Part shown: one piece after another, positions 1 to 7,938 of the stretch
Layout: each line of letters opens with the position of its first letter
Position numbering within the stretch: the first letter of the stretch is position 1
Source: Aurantiacibacter odishensis
Lineage (GTDB): Bacteria; Pseudomonadota; Alphaproteobacteria; Sphingomonadales; Sphingomonadaceae
DNA: 64,000 bases
Assembly: GCF_003605195.1 (NCBI RefSeq)
Contig: NZ_QYOS01000017.1
Location: 61,965 to 125,964 of the forward strand
Reading direction: 5' to 3'
Program-made: the position numbers and the translations under genes
Notes under the pieces: model-generated
What the model was told of the DNA's origin: nothing
What the model saw: the letters and a program-made list of their open reading frames with translations, nothing else
Database searches by the model: none

Positions 1-485
1 ACGATGAAGAAAAGGCCCCAGTTGCGTGAAAGCTTCAGCCAGCCTTCGTCGGTCAAACCTTCGAAAGCGGCTTCCAGCAGTATCTTCAGCAGCGATTTGC
101 CCTTGGCATAGCCGACGAGCAGCACCGCGGAGAACAGCACGTAGATGATGGTCGGCTTCCACTGGATGAAGCGCTCGTCCTGGAAATAGATCGTCAGCGC
201 GCCGAAGCCGACGATCATGGCTGTCGACAGCCACAGCATCGGGCTTACCCTGCCCAGTCGCCACTTGCTGACAGCTAACGCGACGACAGCCGCGATGATG
301 AAGGCGCCGGTGCCGCGAATGACGGCAAAGATTTCCCCGGCGGTATCGTCGCCGGCGTTCTCGGGCGAATAGAACTTGTAGACCAGGAAGAAGACCAGGA
401 GCGGCCCGTAATCGACGGCGACGTTGAGCCAGCCCGACTTGGGCTTTTCCGTTGCAGCGGCCTGTTTGGGTGCTTCGGTCGTCAT
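1..485 (-). CDS. yciB: Septation protein A family (YciB/IspZ), C-terminus outside window
   Basis: Inner-membrane protein of the YciB/IspZ family, which is needed for normal envelope integrity and cell division; the exact function is unsettled. About 161 codons are visible. After a polar N-terminus rich in Ala, Lys and Glu come several hydrophobic helices, then the family-typical stretch IQWKPTIIYVLFSAVLL and the later LTDEGWLKLSRNWGLFF. The gene runs off the left edge, so the last membrane segment is missing. The ATG at 485 shares its first base with the ftsY stop (TGATG), so it is probably translated by coupling as the last seen gene of dapF-mtaB-ftsY-yciB. Confidence 0.9.
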   Translation of the reverse strand, partial: MTTEAPKQAAATEKPKSGWLNVAVDYGPLLVFFLVYKFYSPENAGDDTAGEIFAVIRGTGAFIIAAVVALAVSKWRLGRVSPMLWLSTAMIVGFGALTIYFQDERFIQWKPTIIYVLFSAVLLVGYAKGKSLLKILLEAAFEGLTDEGWLKLSRNWGLFFI

Positions 486-1408
486 CAGGCAACTCCTGCT
501 ATCACACGCGCCACCAGGTCCGGATCGAAGGGGCGCAGGTCGTCCAGCGTCTCGCCCACGCCGATGGCATGGATGGGCAGGCCATACTGCTCTGCCGCCG
601 CGACCAGCACGCCGCCGCGCGCCGTGCCGTCCAGCTTGGTCATGATCAGGCCGGTAACGCCTGCCACTTCCTTGAATATTTCGATCTGCGAGAGCGCGTT
701 CTGGCCGTTGGTGGCATCCAGCACCAGGACCACGTCGTGCGGGGCTTCGGGGTTCAGGCGGCCAAGGACCTTCCGGATCTTGGCGAGTTCATCCATCAGT
801 TCGCGCTTGTTCTGCAGTCGGCCGGCGGTATCGACGATCAGGGCATCGGTGCCGATCTCGGTTGCCTTCTTCACCGCGTCGAACACGATGGAGGCAGGGT
901 CGCCGCCTTCCGGGCCGGTAACGATGGGAGCACCGATACGGTCCGCCCAGATTTTCAACTGGCCGATGGCTGCGGCGCGGAAAGTATCGCCTGCCGCCAG
1001 CATGACCTCGTAATCCTCTTCCTGGAACCAGTGGCCCAGCTTGGCGATGGTTGTGGTCTTGCCGCTCCCGTTCACACCGATGACGAGAATGACCTGCGGG
1101 CGGGGGAATGCGGTGACTTCAAGCGGAACGGCTACCGGGCGCAGGATCGCGGCGATTTCCTCGGCCACGGCTTCCTTCAGTTCGCGCTCCGTGATGCTGA
1201 GGCCGAAGCGCTTCTCCGCCAGCTTCGCACGGATGCGCGCTGCGGCGCTGGGGCCAAGGTCGGACACGATCAGCGCGTCTTCCACGTCGTCCAGCGTGGC
1301 GTCGTCCAGTTTCGCCGTGCCGACGACGCCGGTGAGATTCTCCGAGAGACGGTCCGACGTTTTGCGGAATCCGCCGAACAGCCTTTCGGACCAGCTGGTT
1401 TCGCTCAC
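485..1408 (-). CDS. ftsY: Signal recognition particle receptor FtsY
   Basis: SRP-receptor GTPase that docks ribosome-SRP complexes at the inner membrane for co-translational insertion. The 307-residue protein has an N-terminal helical domain (about 1-100) and the NG GTPase domain: P-loop GVNGSGKTTT, DTAGR, and TKLDGTARGG. It lacks the long acidic A domain of enterobacterial FtsY, as is usual in alphaproteobacteria. The start is GTG at 1408, overlapping the mtaB stop as GTGA. The end touches the yciB start. Position within dapF-mtaB-ftsY-yciB suggests constitutive co-expression. Confidence 0.97.
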   Translation of the reverse strand: MSETSWSERLFGGFRKTSDRLSENLTGVVGTAKLDDATLDDVEDALIVSDLGPSAAARIRAKLAEKRFGLSITERELKEAVAEEIAAILRPVAVPLEVTAFPRPQVILVIGVNGSGKTTTIAKLGHWFQEEDYEVMLAAGDTFRAAAIGQLKIWADRIGAPIVTGPEGGDPASIVFDAVKKATEIGTDALIVDTAGRLQNKRELMDELAKIRKVLGRLNPEAPHDVVLVLDATNGQNALSQIEIFKEVAGVTGLIMTKLDGTARGGVLVAAAEQYGLPIHAIGVGETLDDLRPFDPDLVARVIAGVA

Positions 1409-2580
1409 TTTAGCAGGCCTTCCTCGATCGATTGCGGCGTGACAGTCACGATAGTGCCCGGCGCGGTGCCTTCGGGCGGAGCAACGCGGGCGAAGTTCTC
1501 GGCATAGCCTGTGCCGTCGCGTTCGGTAAGGACGCTCAGGCTTTCGCCCACAAGGCTTTGCTGCCAGGTATTGCGCGCTTTCGATACCTCGGCGCGCAGT
1601 TCGGCAGCACGCTGCTTGATCACCGCGCGTTCGATTTGCGGCATCCGGGCCGCCGGCGTGCCCGGTCGCGGCGAATAGGGAAAGGTATGGCCGTGCACGA
1701 TAGCGAGCTCCGCGATGATGGAGCGGTTGTCCGCATGGTGCGCTTCGGTTTCGGTCGGGAAGCCCGCGATCAGGTCCGCCCCGATTGCTACATCGGGCCG
1801 CCTGTCTTTCAGCCGTTGCACCAGGTCCACGGCATCGCGGCGCAGGTGGCGACGCTTCATTCGCTTCAGGATCAGGTCGCTGCCGTGCTGCAGCGAGAGG
1901 TGCAGGTGCGGCATCACGCGTGCCTCGCTGGCGAACATCTCGAACAGGGCAGGGTCGATCTCCACCCCGTCGAGCGACGACATGCGCAGGCGTTGCAATT
2001 GGGGAAATTCATCGAGCAGCGCGCGAACGAGATCGCCCAGCGGCGGCTTGCCTGGCAGGTCGTGCCCCCAACTGGTGACGTCAACGCCGGTCAGCACCAC
2101 TTCCGGAGCGCCTTGCTCAAGATGGCGCTCGACCTCGCGCAGCACCTGCGCAATCGTCAGCGAGCGGCTTTCCCCGCGCCCTTGCGGTATGACGCAAAAG
2201 GTGCAGGCATGATCGCATCCGTTCTGCACCGCGATGAAAGCGCGGGTATGTTTCGAAGGCGCCAGATCAACGCGCTGCGGCACGTTCCAGGAACGCGCAT
2301 CTAGCTTTTGCGTGTTCGGCACCAGGCCATCGACTTCCGGCATGGCGGACAACTGGGCGCGTTCGATATCGGCGGCACAACCCGTCACCAGCAGCCGCGC
2401 ATCGGGCCGCGCCCGGCGCGCCTTGCGGATCGCCTGCCGCGTTTGCCGAACGGCTTCCGTGGTGACGGCGCAACTGTTCACCACCACGACGTCACTCTCG
2501 TCGGCCAGCAGGGTACGGATGCGCTCGCTTTCGGCGATATTCAGACGGCAGCCGAGGGAAATGACTTCCGCCGCGCTCAT
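1405..2580 (-). CDS. mtaB: tRNA t6A37 methylthiotransferase MtaB
   Basis: Radical-SAM enzyme expected to convert t6A37 to ms2t6A37 in tRNAs reading ANN codons. The 391-residue product shows the three N-terminal UPF0004 cluster cysteines (C11 in LGCRLN, C37 in NSC, C68 in TGC). The radical-SAM CxxxCxxC follows at C122, C126, C129 (NGCDHACTFC). A short TRAM-like beta region closes the C-terminus. LGCRLN close to the N-terminus favours MtaB over MiaB or RimO, though only a tree would prove it. The ATG at 2580 overlaps the dapF stop as ATGA; the longer open frame upstream is only a shadow of dapF. Confidence 0.9.
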   Translation of the reverse strand: MSAAEVISLGCRLNIAESERIRTLLADESDVVVVNSCAVTTEAVRQTRQAIRKARRARPDARLLVTGCAADIERAQLSAMPEVDGLVPNTQKLDARSWNVPQRVDLAPSKHTRAFIAVQNGCDHACTFCVIPQGRGESRSLTIAQVLREVERHLEQGAPEVVLTGVDVTSWGHDLPGKPPLGDLVRALLDEFPQLQRLRMSSLDGVEIDPALFEMFASEARVMPHLHLSLQHGSDLILKRMKRRHLRRDAVDLVQRLKDRRPDVAIGADLIAGFPTETEAHHADNRSIIAELAIVHGHTFPYSPRPGTPAARMPQIERAVIKQRAAELRAEVSKARNTWQQSLVGESLSVLTERDGTGYAENFARVAPPEGTAPGTIVTVTPQSIEEGLLK

Positions 2581-3386
2581 GCGTATTCGTCCAGTTCGAA
2601 GCTGCCGCGAAAGGACTCTGTCGCAGGGCCCGTCATGGTGATGCGATTGTCTTCGCCCCACGCGATGGTGAGTGGTCCGCCCGGCAGGTGCACGATGACT
2701 TCGCGCTCCACCAGGCCGCGGCGCATTGCGGCGACAGCCGTTGCGCAGGCCCCGGTGCCGCAGGCGCGCGTCAGGCCGACGCCGCGCTCCCATACGCGCA
2801 GGCGCAGCGCCTTGCGGTCCACAACGCTCGCAACGTTCACGTTGATGCGCTCGGGAAAAAGCGGATCGGTCTCGATCTGCGGACCAAGCGCGTCCAGCGG
2901 CACGGCGTTGCAATCCTCGACGAAAAAGATCACGTGCGGATTGCCCACGTTCACCGCCAGCGGCTTTTCCAGCAAGTCCCAGCCGACCGGCATGGCAGCG
3001 GTATCCATGGGGTAGGCGAGGGGGATCGCGTCCCACTCGAAACGCGGCTCGCCCATGTCGACAGCGATACCTCCGAGCTGCGGAGTGGTGGTGATGAGCC
3101 CGCCCGCCGTGGCGATTGTCGCCGTTTCTCCCAGCAGTAGGCCTATGGCGCGTGCGGCATTGCCGCAGGCTTCCACTTCGCCTCCGTCGGCGTTGAAAAT
3201 GCGCATTCGCACTGTCGCCTCTGTATGAGGTTCCAGGATGATGAACTGGTCGCAGCCGATGCCCAGCGTCCGATCGGAAAGGGCGCGGATAGTCTCGCCG
3301 GAAAGAACGGGCAGGGCCTTGTCTCGCGCGTCGAGCACGATGAAGTCGTTACCCAGACCGTGCATCTTGGTGAAGTGGACGCGCAT
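2577..3386 (-). CDS. dapF: Diaminopimelate epimerase
   Basis: Interconverts LL- and meso-diaminopimelate, the last step before lysine and the peptidoglycan crosslinking residue. The 269-residue protein has both catalytic cysteines in their family contexts: EACGNAAR in the N-terminal half and RACGTGACA in the C-terminal half. It opens with MRVHFTKMHGLGNDF, typical for the family. I chose the ATG at 3386 because AGGTGG lies 5 bases upstream; an in-frame GTG at 3395 would add three residues. It is the first gene of a tightly overlapped minus-strand cluster. Confidence 0.97.
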   Translation of the reverse strand: MRVHFTKMHGLGNDFIVLDARDKALPVLSGETIRALSDRTLGIGCDQFIILEPHTEATVRMRIFNADGGEVEACGNAARAIGLLLGETATIATAGGLITTTPQLGGIAVDMGEPRFEWDAIPLAYPMDTAAMPVGWDLLEKPLAVNVGNPHVIFFVEDCNAVPLDALGPQIETDPLFPERINVNVASVVDRKALRLRVWERGVGLTRACGTGACATAVAAMRRGLVEREVIVHLPGGPLTIAWGEDNRITMTGPATESFRGSFELDEYA

Positions 3387-3436
3387 GAGCGCCACCTAGG
3401 GGGCTTGTCCGCCTATCGCAATGGCTGGCGCGTAAG

Positions 3437-5119
3437 TCAGCTCGCCTTGCGCTGCGTGGCGGGGGTGTTGCTGCAATCCGCTGATAGTTCAGCCCGGGGT
3501 TTTGCCAGCAGATCCAGCGCGGCGAGCCGACTGCGTGTGGCGGCGGCATCTTCCGGCTTGCCGTAGAGGTAGCCCTGTCCTTTCAGATCACCCATCGATT
3601 TCAGGTAGCCGAGCGCCTCGTCGGTCTCGATTCCCTCTGCGGTGACGGGCAGGGAAAGCCCCTTTCCGAGCGAGATAATCGCCTCGACCAGCGAGCGGCC
3701 TTCGCCACCTGCGGTCAATTCGGCAACAAAACTGCGATCGATCTTCAATCGGTCGAACGGCAGCGAGCGCAGCTGCGAGAGGCTGGAATAGCCGGTGCCG
3801 AAATCGTCCAGGCTGATGCGAATCCCCTGGTTCTTCAGGCTGGAGACGATGGAGCGCACCGCGCCGATGTTCTCGTGCAGGCAGCTCTCGGTAATCTCGA
3901 TTTCGAGGCGGGCGGCGGGGAAGCCGCTTTCCACCAGCAAGTGCAGCAGCTTTTGCGCGAACCACGGATCGCGCAACTGGACGGGAGAAATGTTGACCGA
4001 CAGCGTAAGGTCGGGATCCCATTCCTTCGCATCTTCCAGCGCCTGACGTATCAGCCCTTCGGAAAGCTGCCCGATAAGGTCGATCTCCTCGGCAATGGGA
4101 ATGAAAATTTCAGGGCTGACAATCCCGTAGCGCGGGCTGTTCCAGCGGGCCAGCATTTCGAAGCCTGAGAGCTTGCCGGTCTCGAGATCGATCTGCTGTT
4201 CGTAATACGGCACGAATTCACCAGCGGGAATGCCCTGGCGGATGCCCGCTTCCAGCTCATTTCGGAAGCGCAGCTCGTCTTCCATCTGAGGTTCGAACCA
4301 GTAGTAGCGGTTCCGCCCGCGCTTCTTCGCGTGGTACATGGCAATGTCGGCGCGGTGGATCAGCGCTTCGGCATCGATCGCGGCTTGCTGGGCATAGCTG
4401 GTGCCGGTTTGCGCAAGGCCGATGGAAACAGTGGCTTCCACCGTCATCCGGTTGGCTTCCACGGGCGCGGAAACGGAGCGGATGATGATCGCGACAAGAT
4501 CGTCCACGTCCTCGCGCATATTGGATTCGTAAGGAACGGCGCATGCGAATTCGTCGCCGCCAATGCGGGCGAGGATGCCTTCTGCTGGCAGGCAGTCCGC
4601 AATCCGGCCCGCGATGGTGGTAAGCACGGCATCGCCCATCTGGTGACCGTTCAGGTCGTTGATCTGCTTGAAGTTGTCGAGATCGATCATCATCACCGCC
4701 AGTTCGCGATGCGAACCTTCCAGCGACCGACGAAGCTGCTCCATCGCCGGAGGGCCGCTGCGGCGGTTCAGGCAGCCGGTCAGTGGGTCCCGCTCAGCAA
4801 GTTCGCGCGCGCGGGTCTCGGCCTGGCGGCGCACTTGAACCTCGTCATGCAGGTCTCGGTATCGGCGCCAGCCGAACAGCAGCAGGGCAATATTGAGCAG
4901 TACGGCGTTGACGAGCACCAGGTCGGGCGCTTCTCCGCCCCAGAACCAGGCGCGGGCGATCTTTGGCATCAGGCTGCCGCCGGTCCCGACGAACAGGATA
5001 ATTGCCGCTGCGGCAATACCAAGCGCGATCATGTCCCGCTCCGCCTTGCGGATTGTCCTGTCGGCAGGTTTTTCGTTCTTTTCCAGCGCCCGTTTCAACT
5101 GCGATTGTCCCCAAATCAA
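3437..5119 (-). CDS. Membrane GGDEF/EAL cyclic-di-GMP protein
   Basis: Putative bifunctional diguanylate cyclase/phosphodiesterase at the inner membrane. Of 560 residues, the first ~90 carry two hydrophobic segments (about 32-55 and 66-84) with no recognisable sensory domain. A GGDEF domain (about 105-275) has an intact GGDEF motif. An EAL domain (about 290-545) keeps the main catalytic contexts (NISPVQL, EITES, DDFGTGYSS, EGIET). The signature motif reads EML rather than EAL, keeping the metal-binding glutamate. Both activities therefore look possible; the net direction cannot be told from sequence. Monocistronic, divergent from the EVE gene. Confidence 0.92.
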   Translation of the reverse strand: MIWGQSQLKRALEKNEKPADRTIRKAERDMIALGIAAAAIILFVGTGGSLMPKIARAWFWGGEAPDLVLVNAVLLNIALLLFGWRRYRDLHDEVQVRRQAETRARELAERDPLTGCLNRRSGPPAMEQLRRSLEGSHRELAVMMIDLDNFKQINDLNGHQMGDAVLTTIAGRIADCLPAEGILARIGGDEFACAVPYESNMREDVDDLVAIIIRSVSAPVEANRMTVEATVSIGLAQTGTSYAQQAAIDAEALIHRADIAMYHAKKRGRNRYYWFEPQMEDELRFRNELEAGIRQGIPAGEFVPYYEQQIDLETGKLSGFEMLARWNSPRYGIVSPEIFIPIAEEIDLIGQLSEGLIRQALEDAKEWDPDLTLSVNISPVQLRDPWFAQKLLHLLVESGFPAARLEIEITESCLHENIGAVRSIVSSLKNQGIRISLDDFGTGYSSLSQLRSLPFDRLKIDRSFVAELTAGGEGRSLVEAIISLGKGLSLPVTAEGIETDEALGYLKSMGDLKGQGYLYGKPEDAAATRSRLAALDLLAKPRAELSADCSNTPATQRKAS

Positions 5120-5214
5120 CGGATCGCATATCGCGCATCATCGTCAACATCGGGTTAATTGCCCTACGCATCACCGCCCGCTACGAAGCGCATCGCGCAG
5201 CAAAGGAGACAACA

Positions 5215-5625
5215 TTGCCCAACCACTGGCTGATCAAATCGGAGCCGTTCAAGTACTCGTGGGATCAACTCGTCGAGGATGGAGAGACGATCTGGGACGG
5301 CGTGCGCAACCACCGCGCGGCAAACAACCTGCGGGCGATGGAGAAAGGCGACAAGCTGTTCTACTATCACTCGAACAAGGGGCTGGAAATCGTCGGTATC
5401 GCCGAAGTGAGCGAGGCCGGATTGACCGATCCTACCGATCCGGAAGGCAAGTGGCCGACAGTGAAAGTGAAACCGGTGCGTCCGCTGCAGAATTTCGTGA
5501 CGCTGAAAGCGATCAAGGCCGAACCAACGCTTGAAGGCATCGAACTGGTCCGGCTCTCGCGCCTGTCCGTGGCGGAAATACGGCCAGAGGAATGGGATAT
5601 TATTCTCAAGATGTCAGAGGCTTAA
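5215..5625 (+). CDS. EVE domain-containing protein
   Basis: Small single-domain EVE protein (136 residues), a PUA-like fold that in other members binds modified bases in RNA or DNA. The start NHWLIKSEPFKYSWDQL and the internal WDGVRNHRAANNLRAM are characteristic of the stand-alone bacterial EVE family (thymocyte nuclear protein 1-like). The start is TTG at 5215 with AGGAG at 5204-5208, six bases upstream; the open frame further upstream runs over the promoter region of the divergent GGDEF/EAL gene and has no ribosome site. Cellular role unknown. Confidence 0.9.
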   Translation: MPNHWLIKSEPFKYSWDQLVEDGETIWDGVRNHRAANNLRAMEKGDKLFYYHSNKGLEIVGIAEVSEAGLTDPTDPEGKWPTVKVKPVRPLQNFVTLKAIKAEPTLEGIELVRLSRLSVAEIRPEEWDIILKMSEA

Positions 5626-5628
5626 TAC

Positions 5629-5654
5629 GGAACGATTGTTCGACGCTGTCCGTT
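5629..5654 (+). promoter_or_regulatory. EcfG-type general stress promoter for csbD-like gene
   Basis: GGAAC at 5629-5633 and CGTT at 5651-5654 are separated by 17 bases. This matches the GGAAC-N16/17-CGTT consensus of the alphaproteobacterial general-stress sigma factor EcfG. It lies about 60 bases upstream of the ATG of the CsbD-family gene, giving a short leader. No other good match was found in the intergenic regions I scanned. Confidence 0.7.
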
Positions 5655-5712
5655 GTATGATCAAAGGGCCCGCGATGGTCGCGAGAGTCCGAACGACTAA
5701 CGGAGAAGCACC

Positions 5713-5883
5713 ATGGGTGAATTCACTGAGAAGGTAAAAGGCAACGTCAACGAAGCAGTCGGCAACGTAAAGCAGGAATCGAACAATCCCGAGACCCGCG
5801 CCGAAGGCCGTCAGCAGGAAAAGAAAGGCGAAGCTCAACAACTGAAGGGCGAAGTCGAAGGCAAGCTTGGCAACGACATTTGA
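5713..5883 (+). CDS. CsbD family stress-response protein
   Basis: 56-residue hydrophilic, lysine/glutamate-rich protein of the CsbD family. It shows the family pattern of a repeated K-x-x-x-G-x-x-x-x-A/E-x-x-G-x-x-K unit (VKGNVNEAVGNVKQ, then LKGEVEGKLG). CsbD proteins are abundant general-stress proteins of unknown biochemical role. GGAGAA sits 6 bases upstream of the ATG. An EcfG-like promoter precedes it and a strong terminator follows, so it is probably a single-gene stress transcript. Confidence 0.88.
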   Translation: MGEFTEKVKGNVNEAVGNVKQESNNPETRAEGRQQEKKGEAQQLKGEVEGKLGNDI

Positions 5884-5903
5884 GTCGTCTTGAAGCGAGT
5901 AAA

Positions 5904-5936
5904 GGGGCCGCTCCCGGTTTGGGAGCGGCCCTTTTT
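5904..5936 (+). terminator. Intrinsic terminator after csbD-like gene
   Basis: A perfect 11-bp stem (5905-5915 with 5921-5931) and a 5-base loop are followed by TTTTT at 5932-5936. It lies between the CsbD-like gene and the convergent thiamine-diphosphate enzyme gene. Confidence 0.9.
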
Positions 5937-5944
5937 CGTATGGG

Positions 5945-7600
5945 CTAGTTGCCTCGCAAGGCGCTGACGGTTGCGCCCGCCGCGCTGAGCTGTTCGATAT
6001 CGGTGATGCAGTGCAAAAGGCGGATGCCCTTGCGCTGCATTGCCGCTTCCAGTGCGGCATCGAACTCGGCGTTGTTCTCGACCCGCGCGCCCCAGCCGCC
6101 GAAGCTTTCGGCCAGCTTGGCGAAATCCGGATTGGCAAGATGGGTGGAAGCCTCGCGACCCGGATACTCGCGTTCCTGGTGCATGCGTATGGTGCCGTAG
6201 GTCGAGTTGTCGAACACGATCACCAGCATATCCAGGCCATATTGGGCCGCTGTGGCCAGTTCCTGTCCGTTCATCAGGAAATCGCCGTCGCCTGCCGCGG
6301 CGACGACGCAGCGGTCCGGGTAACGCAGGGCAGCGGCGACCGCCGCTGGTACGCCATAACCCATCGCGCCAGCGGTAGGGGCAAGCTGGGAAGGATAGCC
6401 TACGTAAGGCCAGTAGCGATGCCACCAGCCTGCAAAGTTGCCGGCACCGTTGCAGATAATTGCGTCCGCGGGCAGCAGCTTGCGACACGTTGCCATGGCC
6501 AGCGCAAGGTCCAGATCGAACCGCGCATCTTCCCCCGGCGTGTTCCACTCGATCCAGTCGGCGTGAGCCTCGGCACCGCAATCGAAATCGATTACGTCGC
6601 TCTCGTCCCACAGGGCAGCGCTTTCAGCGAACTCTGCCATGTCGGCGCAGACGGGAAGGTCCGTGCGGTAGACGCGGCCCAGTTCCTCCGGATCGGGGTG
6701 GATGTGGATCAGCACCTGGTCCGGATGGTCCGGGGTTATGAGCGAATAGCCGTCGGTCGTCGCCTCTCCCAGGCGAGCGCCGACCACCAGCAGCAGGTCT
6801 GCGTCCCTCGCTCGCTTGGCAAGCTTCGGGTTGGGGCCATAGCCGAGGTTTCCGGCATAGACTTTCGAGTCCGGAGAGATCGCGTCCTGCCGCCGGAAAG
6901 CGGTGGCGACAGGCAGGCCGATTCGCTCGGCAAATTCGGTGAAGTAGTGTCGCGCACGGCTATTCCATCCGGCGCCGCCCACGACCGCGAGCGGAGCCGC
7001 GGCATCGCCGATCATCTGCATCACAGTTGCCATCACGTCGGGACAGGGAGCCTGGGCTGGCCTGACGACCGCCGGACGCACCGGGCTCGTGATTCCTTCT
7101 TCGTGCAGCATGTCCTCTGGCAAGGCGAGCACCACCGGGCCGGGCCTTCCGCTGATCGCGGTTGACCATGCGCGGGCGATGTATTCCGGGATGCGCCGGG
7201 CGTCGTCGATACGGGCGGACCATTTCGCGATGGGAGCGAAGAAGGCGGGGAAGTCCACCTCCTGGAAGCCTTCCCGGTCACGCATGGTGCGGTCCAAATC
7301 GCCGATAAACAGGATCATCGGCTGGCTGTCCTGCATGGCCACGTGCACGCCGATGCTGGCGTTCGTTGCACCCGGACCGCGCGTGACGAAGGCGATGCCG
7401 GGCTGGCCTGCCATCGCGCCGTCGGCGCAGGCCATGAAGGCGACGCCGCCCTCCTGCCTGCACGTCACGGTCTCGATCGCATCGCAATCGGACAGGGCGT
7501 CGAGAACAGGGAGGAAGCTTTCGCCGGGCACGGTGAAAGCGCGTGATGCCCCTTGTTCGACAAGGCAATCGACAAGGAGGCGGGCTGCGGTCGTGGTCAT
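5945..7600 (-). CDS. Thiamine-diphosphate-dependent enzyme, acetolactate-synthase-like
   Basis: Member of the IlvB-like thiamine-diphosphate family (551 residues): N-terminal pyrimidine-binding domain (about 1-165, with the catalytic-Glu context FTVPGESFLPVLDAL), a central domain, and a C-terminal pyrophosphate-binding domain. The GDG...N motif is visible as GDGDFLMNGQELATA followed by FDNSTYGT. The true substrate is not evident. There is no ilvH-type regulatory subunit next door, so a catabolic decarboxylase or carboligase is as likely as branched-chain amino-acid synthesis. The start at ATG 7600 fits the domain boundary; an in-frame extension to 7696 is unconserved in character. Confidence 0.85.
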   Translation of the reverse strand: MTTTAARLLVDCLVEQGASRAFTVPGESFLPVLDALSDCDAIETVTCRQEGGVAFMACADGAMAGQPGIAFVTRGPGATNASIGVHVAMQDSQPMILFIGDLDRTMRDREGFQEVDFPAFFAPIAKWSARIDDARRIPEYIARAWSTAISGRPGPVVLALPEDMLHEEGITSPVRPAVVRPAQAPCPDVMATVMQMIGDAAAPLAVVGGAGWNSRARHYFTEFAERIGLPVATAFRRQDAISPDSKVYAGNLGYGPNPKLAKRARDADLLLVVGARLGEATTDGYSLITPDHPDQVLIHIHPDPEELGRVYRTDLPVCADMAEFAESAALWDESDVIDFDCGAEAHADWIEWNTPGEDARFDLDLALAMATCRKLLPADAIICNGAGNFAGWWHRYWPYVGYPSQLAPTAGAMGYGVPAAVAAALRYPDRCVVAAAGDGDFLMNGQELATAAQYGLDMLVIVFDNSTYGTIRMHQEREYPGREASTHLANPDFAKLAESFGGWGARVENNAEFDAALEAAMQRKGIRLLHCITDIEQLSAAGATVSALRGN

Positions 7601-7724
7601 GCCATACGGATTAGCCCCGGCTCGCGAGAGCGGCAACCGGTTACGCGAGTTACCAACCGTCCCGTGTTTGAACAGCTTGACGGGGCCGGGAGCCAATTCG
7701 TTACCAAAACGTTAAAACCGCATC

Positions 7725-7934
7725 ATGAGACGTTCACTTGTCCTGACCACCGAGTCGTCCCGCCACCCGTTTCGGGCATCCTTGCCGCCCCACGTCCTGG
7801 CGCGCGCTAACGAGATGGAGCCGATGGCTCCGTGGCGCAAGCGTATGGCACTGGGCCTTTCGCGGCAGGACCTGGAAACCGTGGCTGCAACTTACGCAGC
7901 GGGCTTCCTGGCCACAATCACCTTCATCGCCTGA
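7725..7934 (+). CDS. Small hypothetical protein
   Basis: A 69-codon frame filling the gap between two minus-strand genes. The product is protein-like rather than shadow-like: an N-terminal polar part, a basic WRKR stretch, LSRQDLETVAATYAAGF and a hydrophobic end. I do not recognise a family. No clear ribosome site precedes the ATG at 7725; in-frame ATGs at 7815 and 7824 would give about 40 residues. A near-consensus CtrA box (TTAC-N7-TTAA, 7701-7715) lies just upstream. Confidence 0.45.
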   Translation: MRRSLVLTTESSRHPFRASLPPHVLARANEMEPMAPWRKRMALGLSRQDLETVAATYAAGFLATITFIA

Positions 7935-7938
7935 TCGC

